Positions 6,663-10,916 of a DNA stretch of 10,916 bases are shown here, piece after piece. Each line of letters starts with the position of its first letter. Position 1 is the stretch's first letter. The stretch is from Firmicutes bacterium UBA6811 (lineage in GTDB: Bacteria; Bacillota; SHA-98; UBA4971), in contig DKEX01000062.1 in NCBI GenBank assembly GCA_002452295.1, positions 1 to 10,916 of the forward strand, in the 5' to 3' direction. The notes below the pieces were generated by a model. The model was not told the DNA's origin, made no database searches, and worked only from the letters and a program-made list of their open reading frames with translations. The position numbers and the translations under genes are program-made.

Positions 6663-7628
6663 ATGAGAAGGGTTGTCGGGTTGCTCGTGATAGCATGTCT
6701 TGCCTTCATGGTGGGCGGTCTTGGCACCCTGGCGTCCGCAGCGGATGAGATGACCTTCTATGTTATAGCGCACGCAGGCCCGGGAGACCCGTTCTGGGCG
6801 GTGGTGCAGCGCGGGGTGCAGGACGCCGGGAAGACTCTCGGCGTGCGCGCCATTTTCCAGGGACCGGCCGGGTATAACGTGCCGGAGCAGGTGAGCATGT
6901 TCCGGGCGGCTATGGCGGCCGGGGCCGCGGGAATCGCCACCACCATCAGCGACGCCAAGGCGTGGGCTGAGCCGATCAGGGAGGCAAGGAAGCGAGGCAT
7001 CCCGGTTGTCGCCATCAACTGCAAGGAGCCTGTTGAGCTGAAGGGCACCATACCGTACATGGCATACATCGGCATGGATGAGTACGAGGCGGGCAAGATG
7101 GTGGCACAGCAATTGCTGCCCAAGCTCAAGAAGGGCGCGAGGGTGGTAGTGGCGATCCATCAGGCCGGCCACGTCGGCCTCGAGGCCAGGGCGAAGGGCA
7201 TCACCGAGGTTATCACGAAGGAGCTTGGCGGGAAGGTCGAGAAGCTGGACATCACCCAGGATGCCACGCAGGCCATAGGAATCCTCCGTAGCTACCTCAA
7301 GGCGAATCCGGATACGGCGGCCATCTTCACCCTCGGGCCCCTGGGAGCCATCCCCACCATCAAGATGCTCAGGGATGACGGCCTCAAGGGCAAGGTGCTG
7401 ATGGCGTCGTTCGATCTGGACCCCACCGTCATACAGGCGATCAAGGACGGGATATGCGAGGGCACCGTCGATCAGCAGCAGTACGTTCAGGGTTATATGG
7501 CTGTCGTCGAGCTCTATCTCCATGCAAAGTTCAAGCTGAACCCCGCCGACTATGACACGGGGCGCGGCTATGTCATCGCTGAGACTGCGGATGTCGTCGA
7601 GACTCTCGTGAAGCAGGGCTACAGGTAA
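6663..7628 (+). CDS. Sugar ABC transporter substrate-binding protein, probable inositol-binding protein
   Basis: This 321-residue protein has an N-terminal signal sequence (two arginines, then a hydrophobic core to about residue 23) with a plausible cleavage after A26 (TLASA, then ADEMTF). The rest is a ribose/galactose-type binding domain: FYVIAHAGPGDPFWAVVQRGVQDAG at the start, GIPVVAINC near 110, and SFDLDPTVIQAIKDG late in the protein. It would capture the sugar outside the membrane and deliver it to the permease encoded next. C12 (VIAC) formally fits a lipobox but comes very early in the hydrophobic core, so lipid anchoring is doubtful. The start ATG at 6663 is 7 bases after GGAGGG (6650-6655). 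Inositol as substrate is inferred from the linked iolM, iolN and iolO genes, which are also linked to an importer in Thermotoga. A ribose- or other monosaccharide-binding role cannot be excluded. Confidence 0.9.
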   Translation: MRRVVGLLVIACLAFMVGGLGTLASAADEMTFYVIAHAGPGDPFWAVVQRGVQDAGKTLGVRAIFQGPAGYNVPEQVSMFRAAMAAGAAGIATTISDAKAWAEPIREARKRGIPVVAINCKEPVELKGTIPYMAYIGMDEYEAGKMVAQQLLPKLKKGARVVVAIHQAGHVGLEARAKGITEVITKELGGKVEKLDITQDATQAIGILRSYLKANPDTAAIFTLGPLGAIPTIKMLRDDGLKGKVLMASFDLDPTVIQAIKDGICEGTVDQQQYVQGYMAVVELYLHAKFKLNPADYDTGRGYVIAETADVVETLVKQGYR

Positions 7629-7650
7629 AGGCTCAACTGGGCCTCGCGGG

Positions 7651-7685
7651 GAATGCGGGGAGGGGCGGGGCGCCTCCCCGCATTC
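7651..7685 (+). promoter_or_regulatory. Strong intergenic hairpin between binding-protein and permease genes
   Basis: GAATGCGGGGAGG (7651-7663) pairs perfectly with 7673-7685 (CCTCCCCGCATTC), giving a 13-bp stem with a 9-base loop, 22 bases after the binding-protein stop. No T-run follows (TGGTAAGGAGG, the permease ribosome binding site, comes next). Such hairpins between a binding-protein gene and a permease gene usually stabilise the upstream mRNA or cause partial termination, so that the binding protein is made in excess. Confidence 0.7.
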
Positions 7686-7703
7686 TGGTAAGGAGGGGTG
7701 AAG

Positions 7704-8720
7704 ATGAACCGCTATCCTGCTGCAGACAGCTCGCACGCCGGGGTCCGCCGGGCAGGTTCGCTGGCAAGGTCGGTGCTTGGCCACCGTGAAGTCGGGGTGG
7801 CCGTGGCGCTTATCCTGGTCTTCGCCGTGTTCTTCTCGATGAAGAGGCAGTTCCTTGGCGCCGGCACGCTGGGCGACATCGTGACGGTCGCCGCTGAACT
7901 CGGGACGGTGGCGGTCGGGGTGAGCTTCCTCATGATCGCAGGCGAGATGGACCTCTCCGTAGGGTCGAACTTCGCTCTCTCAGGCATGATCCTTGCGATG
8001 CTCATCACCCGCGCGGGTTGGAGCCCGTATCTTGCGTTCGTCGTCGCCCTCGCCTGCTCGGCATGTATCGGCGCGCTAAACGGCGCTGTGACCCTCACTG
8101 CCCGCATCCCGTCGTTCATCACGACGCTTGGGGCCATGATGTTCTGGCGCGGCGTGGGGCTGTTCCTCACGCAGGGATGGCCCATCAGCGTTTTCGCAGA
8201 TGTGCCCCTCCTCCGGTGGCTCGGGGGCGGCAGGGTGTTCTCCACGCTCCACATCTCGGCCGTGTGGTGGCTCATCCTCGGTGGGGCGTTCTGGATGATC
8301 CTCCAAAAGACGGCCTACGGCAACTGGGTGTTCGCAACCGGTGGCAAAAAGGCGGCGGCCCGCGCTCTTGGGGTGCCCGTCGTCAAGGTCAAGCTGGTCA
8401 ACTTCGTCCTGGCCGGCCTGCTGGCTGGCCTCGCTGGGTGCCTGCAGCTCGGCAGGATGGGGTCGATGTCACCGGTCTGGGGCCAGGATCTCCCGCTCGA
8501 GGCCATAGCCGCGGCCGTGGTCGGTGGAAACTCCCTGAACGGCGGCGTGGGCACAATACTGGGCGCAATGCTCGGCGCGGTCACAATGGCGTCCATCAGG
8601 ATCGGCCTTGTGATGATCGGGGCGCCTGCCTACTGGTACATGTCCTTCGTTGGGTTCATCGTTGTTGCCGCTGTGGCCCTCAACGTGAAGCTGGGGGAGG
8701 TGATCTTGTGGAGGCGGTGA
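7704..8720 (+). CDS. Sugar ABC transporter permease, probable inositol importer
   Basis: This 338-residue inner-membrane protein belongs to the RbsC-type permease family (BPD_transp_2). After a cytoplasmic N-terminus of about 30 residues it has many hydrophobic segments, the first being VGVAVALILVFAVFFSM. Family hallmarks include IAGEMDLSVGSNFALSG, the cytoplasmic coupling-loop region GNWVFATGGKKAAARALGV, and LEAIAAAVVGGNSLNGGVG. It forms the membrane channel, probably as a homodimer, with the binding protein and ATPase encoded on either side. The start is ATG at 7704, 7 bases after AGGAGG (7691-7696); an in-frame GTG at 7698 is too close to that site. The 3' end overlaps the ATPase gene by 13 bases, indicating translational coupling. 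Confidence 0.93.
   Translation: MNRYPAADSSHAGVRRAGSLARSVLGHREVGVAVALILVFAVFFSMKRQFLGAGTLGDIVTVAAELGTVAVGVSFLMIAGEMDLSVGSNFALSGMILAMLITRAGWSPYLAFVVALACSACIGALNGAVTLTARIPSFITTLGAMMFWRGVGLFLTQGWPISVFADVPLLRWLGGGRVFSTLHISAVWWLILGGAFWMILQKTAYGNWVFATGGKKAAARALGVPVVKVKLVNFVLAGLLAGLAGCLQLGRMGSMSPVWGQDLPLEAIAAAVVGGNSLNGGVGTILGAMLGAVTMASIRIGLVMIGAPAYWYMSFVGFIVVAAVALNVKLGEVILWRR
8696..8703 (+). promoter_or_regulatory. Ribosome binding site that sets the ATPase start
   Basis: GGAGGTGA lies inside the end of the permease gene, with its GGAGG core 7 bases before the GTG at 8708. It supports that codon over the later ATG at 8765, which has no comparable site. Confidence 0.65.
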
Positions 8721-9535
8721 CGGGCGTATGCCAGGGACGCCGAGGTCAGGCACCATCCCCGCTGATGGAGGGGATCGGCCTGTGCAAGCACTTCGGACGG
8801 GTGGCCGCACTGGAGGACGTCGATATAACCATCCAGCGTGGTGAGGTGACCGGGCTCGTTGGCGACAACGGGGCTGGGAAGTCCACGCTCATCAAGATAC
8901 TGACGGGCGTGTACCGCCCGGACGGGGGCGAGCTCTGGTTCGACGGCGCCAGGGTCGAGTTCTCGTCACCGAAGGGTGCCAGGAGGCTTGGCATCGAGAC
9001 TGTGTACCAGGATCTGGCTCTCGTCGACGATATGAGCATCGCGAGGAACTTCTTCCTCGGCGCCGAGCCCCAGCGAAGAATCGGCATCCTCCGCCTGCTC
9101 GACACGCACCGGATGCGCCGGGTCACCGAGGAGGCCCTCCGGGACATAGGCATCTCCGTCCGCTCCGCGGGGGACGAGGTGTCGGTGCTGTCGGGCGGAG
9201 AGCGGCAGGCCATCGCCATAGGCAGGATAATGCACTTCGGTGGCAAATTACTTATCCTTGACGAGCCGACGTCGGCGCTGTCGGTGCACGAGACCAACAA
9301 GGTGCTTGGCTACATCGACGAGGCCCGCAGGCGTGGCCTTGCGGTGATATTCATAACGCATAACCTGTACCACGTCTACCCGGTGGCCGACCGGATCGTG
9401 GTTCTAGAGCATGGCAGGAAGGTTGGCGACTTCCGGAAGGAAGACACGTGCGTGGAGGACCTGGTGCAGATCGTCGCGCACGGGGTCGGGGGCGTGAGGC
9501 CGCAGTCAGAGGAGAGCGCACCCGATGGGCCTTGA
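8708..9535 (+). CDS. Sugar ABC transporter ATP-binding protein, single nucleotide-binding domain
   Basis: This 275-residue ATPase powers the importer. It has a Walker A motif GDNGAGKST at 52-60, Q-loop Q101 (TVYQDLALVDDMS), signature LSGGERQ at 161-167, Walker B LLILDEP at 181-187 and the H-loop histidine H218 (ITHNLYHVYP). The Q-loop context (YQDLALVDDMS followed by NFFLG) is typical of carbohydrate-uptake ATPases related to FrcA. There is one ATPase domain, unlike the double-domain RbsA or MglA, so two copies must assemble on the permease. The start is GTG at 8708, which overlaps the permease stop; an ATG at 8765 would shorten the N-terminus by 19 residues. The last 20 or so residues are a variable, polar tail. 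Confidence 0.92.
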   Translation: MEAVTGVCQGRRGQAPSPLMEGIGLCKHFGRVAALEDVDITIQRGEVTGLVGDNGAGKSTLIKILTGVYRPDGGELWFDGARVEFSSPKGARRLGIETVYQDLALVDDMSIARNFFLGAEPQRRIGILRLLDTHRMRRVTEEALRDIGISVRSAGDEVSVLSGGERQAIAIGRIMHFGGKLLILDEPTSALSVHETNKVLGYIDEARRRGLAVIFITHNLYHVYPVADRIVVLEHGRKVGDFRKEDTCVEDLVQIVAHGVGGVRPQSEESAPDGP

Positions 9536-9584
9536 TCGTAGGATAACAGGCTGATGACATGGTGGAAACGGAGGTAGTGCTGCA

Positions 9585-10880
9585 ATGATAGAGGCCCAGA
9601 ACCTGAAAGAGAGAGCAAAGGGACTTTTGCGCGGATTCAAGGGTGAGCGCTACGCGTTCGGCCTCGGGGTGCTCGACAAGGTTGGCGAGTTTGCTTCCGA
9701 GTTCGCCAAGAGCGCGCTGGTGGTGGCAAACCACGCAGACTGGTTCAAGCCTGTGGTGGACCCTGTCATCGAGTCCCTCACGAAGAGGGGGATCGCCCTT
9801 GCGGGCGACCGGATCGTTCCCGACGCCGCCCCCAATGCGCCCAGGGAGGACGTGTACCGCCTCACCACGTACATCCTGCAGTTCAAGCCCGATTGCCTCG
9901 TTGCCGTTGGGGGCGGGAGCACGATAGATGCGGTCAAGGCCGCGAATGTGCTTGCAAGCCTCGGCCGCTACGAGCCCGAGATAGACCCGTATTTCGGCAC
10001 CGGGCAGGTGAGCGCGGCGCTTGCGACGACGGGCGCGAAGCTCCTCCCGGTGGTGGCCGTGGAGAGCGCTGCAAGCTCCGGGGCGCACCTGACCAAGTAC
10101 TCCAACGTGACGGACCCTGCCGCAGGGCAAAAGAAGCTCATCGTGGACGAGGCGATAGTCCCGCAGCGTGCGGTGTTCGACTACGCCGTCACGAAGAGCA
10201 TGCCGAAGGGTATGACCCTGGACGGCGCCTTCGACGGCATAGCCCACTGCCTCGAGGTGTTCTACGGCGTCGCTCAGGAGAAGTACGACCTTGCGAGGGA
10301 GATCGCCGACGTCGGGATAGAGCTTGCCGTGGCGAACATCGAGAAGGTGATGGCAGACCCCACGAGCGACGAGGGCCGCGAGGCGCTCGGCCTTGCCACC
10401 GACCTCGGCGGTTATGCCATCATGGTGGGCGGCACCAACGGTGCACACCTCACGAGCTTCTCTCTCGTTGACATCACAAGCCATGGGCGTGCGTGCGCCG
10501 TCATGAACCCGTATTACACGGTGTTCTTCGCCCCAGCGGTGGAGAGGCAGCTCCGGGTGGCGGGCGAGATATACAGGCGCCACGGGTACATAACGGCCGA
10601 CCTCGACAGGCTCTCCGGGAGGGACCTTGGCGTCGCCGTCGCCGGGGGCATGGTAAGTCTCGGCCGCAAGGTCGGCTTCCCGGTGACCCTCGCCGAGATC
10701 CCTGGGTTCTCCGACGCCCACATCGAGCGGGCCATGACCGCGGCGAAGGACCCGCAGCTCGACATGAAGCTCAAGAACATGCCCGTGCCGCTCGACGCAT
10801 CGCTCGTCGAGGAATACATGAGGCCGATCCTCCTCGCCGCGAAGACCGGCGACTTCGGCCTCATCAAGAACATGGAGTAG
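9585..10880 (+). CDS. Iron-type (group III) alcohol dehydrogenase of unknown substrate
   Basis: This 431-residue protein has the group III (Fe-ADH) fold. The nucleotide-binding motif GGGSTIDA is at 109-116. Metal-site residues are D217 and H221 (GAFDGIAHCLEVF), H288 (NGAHLTSF) and H300 (ITSHGRACAVMNPYY). In FucO the last two ligands are 14 residues apart (His263, His277); here the histidines are 12 apart and Gly286 stands at the equivalent distance. The start ATG at 9585 is 9 bases after GGAGGT (9570-9575), 49 bases after the ATPase gene. As the last gene of the cluster it may reduce a pathway keto acid such as D-tagaturonate or D-fructuronate, or oxidise inositol, but neither can be read from the sequence. 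Glycerol or lactaldehyde dehydrogenase annotation would be only by family. It ends 14 bases before the right terminal repeat. Confidence 0.88.
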   Translation: MIEAQNLKERAKGLLRGFKGERYAFGLGVLDKVGEFASEFAKSALVVANHADWFKPVVDPVIESLTKRGIALAGDRIVPDAAPNAPREDVYRLTTYILQFKPDCLVAVGGGSTIDAVKAANVLASLGRYEPEIDPYFGTGQVSAALATTGAKLLPVVAVESAASSGAHLTKYSNVTDPAAGQKKLIVDEAIVPQRAVFDYAVTKSMPKGMTLDGAFDGIAHCLEVFYGVAQEKYDLAREIADVGIELAVANIEKVMADPTSDEGREALGLATDLGGYAIMVGGTNGAHLTSFSLVDITSHGRACAVMNPYYTVFFAPAVERQLRVAGEIYRRHGYITADLDRLSGRDLGVAVAGGMVSLGRKVGFPVTLAEIPGFSDAHIERAMTAAKDPQLDMKLKNMPVPLDASLVEEYMRPILLAAKTGDFGLIKNME

Positions 10881-10894
10881 GCAGAACGCGGCAA

Positions 10895-10916
10895 CTAAGT
10901 GAGGGTGCAAAAATGC
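10895..10916. repeat. Right terminal inverted repeat, 22 bp
   Basis: This is the exact reverse complement of bases 1-22 (it begins CTAAGTGAGGG and ends AAAAATGC). It starts 14 bases after the stop codon of the iron-type dehydrogenase, so the last gene is complete and no terminator hairpin lies between. See the left repeat for interpretation. Confidence 0.75.

Noticed and set aside
8091..8100. ACCCTCACTG resembling part of the terminal repeat
   Set aside because: Only 9 of 10 bases match, and it lies inside the conserved permease coding sequence; best explained as chance.
8018..8707. N-terminal extension of the ATPase frame back to 8018, suggesting a fusion protein
   Set aside because: The extension overlaps the permease gene in another frame, has no family-like sequence, and a strong ribosome binding site supports the start at 8708.
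9351..10910. Long open frame of 519 codons on the minus strand
   Set aside because: It is the antisense of the ATPase end and the iron-type dehydrogenase, has arginine/histidine-rich low-complexity sequence, no family motifs, and spans two clear plus-strand genes. High GC content makes such shadow frames common.
1..10916. CRISPR array, tRNA or rRNA genes
   Set aside because: No regularly spaced direct repeats and no tRNA- or rRNA-like sequence were seen in any gap.

Overview
The window is GC-rich DNA with one gene direction (+), strong GGAGG-type ribosome binding sites, frequent GTG and TTG starts, and bacterial ABC-transporter and LacI-family genes. This fits a high-GC member of the Bacillota (a thermophilic clostridial or Limnochordia-like lineage). 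That placement is an inference from base composition and signals; no marker gene is present.

The nine genes look like one catabolic locus for inositol. A LacI-family regulator (398-1483) is followed by a 393-residue zinc dehydrogenase closely resembling Thermotoga maritima scyllo-inosose 3-dehydrogenase (iolM, 1724-2905), a second zinc dehydrogenase (3099-4127), a creatininase-family hydrolase resembling 3-dehydro-scyllo-inosose hydrolase (iolN, 4375-5346) and a TIM-barrel epimerase resembling 5-keto-L-gluconate epimerase (iolO, 5515-6354). Next come a sugar ABC importer (binding protein 6663-7628, permease 7704-8720, ATPase 8708-9535) and an iron-type alcohol dehydrogenase (9585-10880). The model is: inositol is imported, oxidised to scyllo-inosose, oxidised again by IolM, ring-opened by IolN to 5-keto-L-gluconate, and epimerised by IolO to D-tagaturonate, which would enter the hexuronate pathway. 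None of the Bacillus-type inositol genes (iolB, C, D, E, J) is present, and neither is a Gfo/Idh-type inositol dehydrogenase (iolG). The second zinc dehydrogenase and the iron dehydrogenase are candidates for steps done by unrelated enzymes elsewhere.

The non-coding parts also hold structure. The first and last 22 bases are perfect inverted copies of each other, so the locus is framed by a terminal inverted repeat, with no transposase inside. A diverged copy of the same sequence lies at 4313-4335, beside a 113-base snap-back element (4170-4282) upstream of iolN. A perfect 14-bp palindrome with a central CG (163-176) is a candidate LacI operator. A perfect 13-bp stem (7651-7685) separates the binding-protein gene from the permease gene. 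The gaps at 23-397 and 6355-6662 contain no convincing gene.
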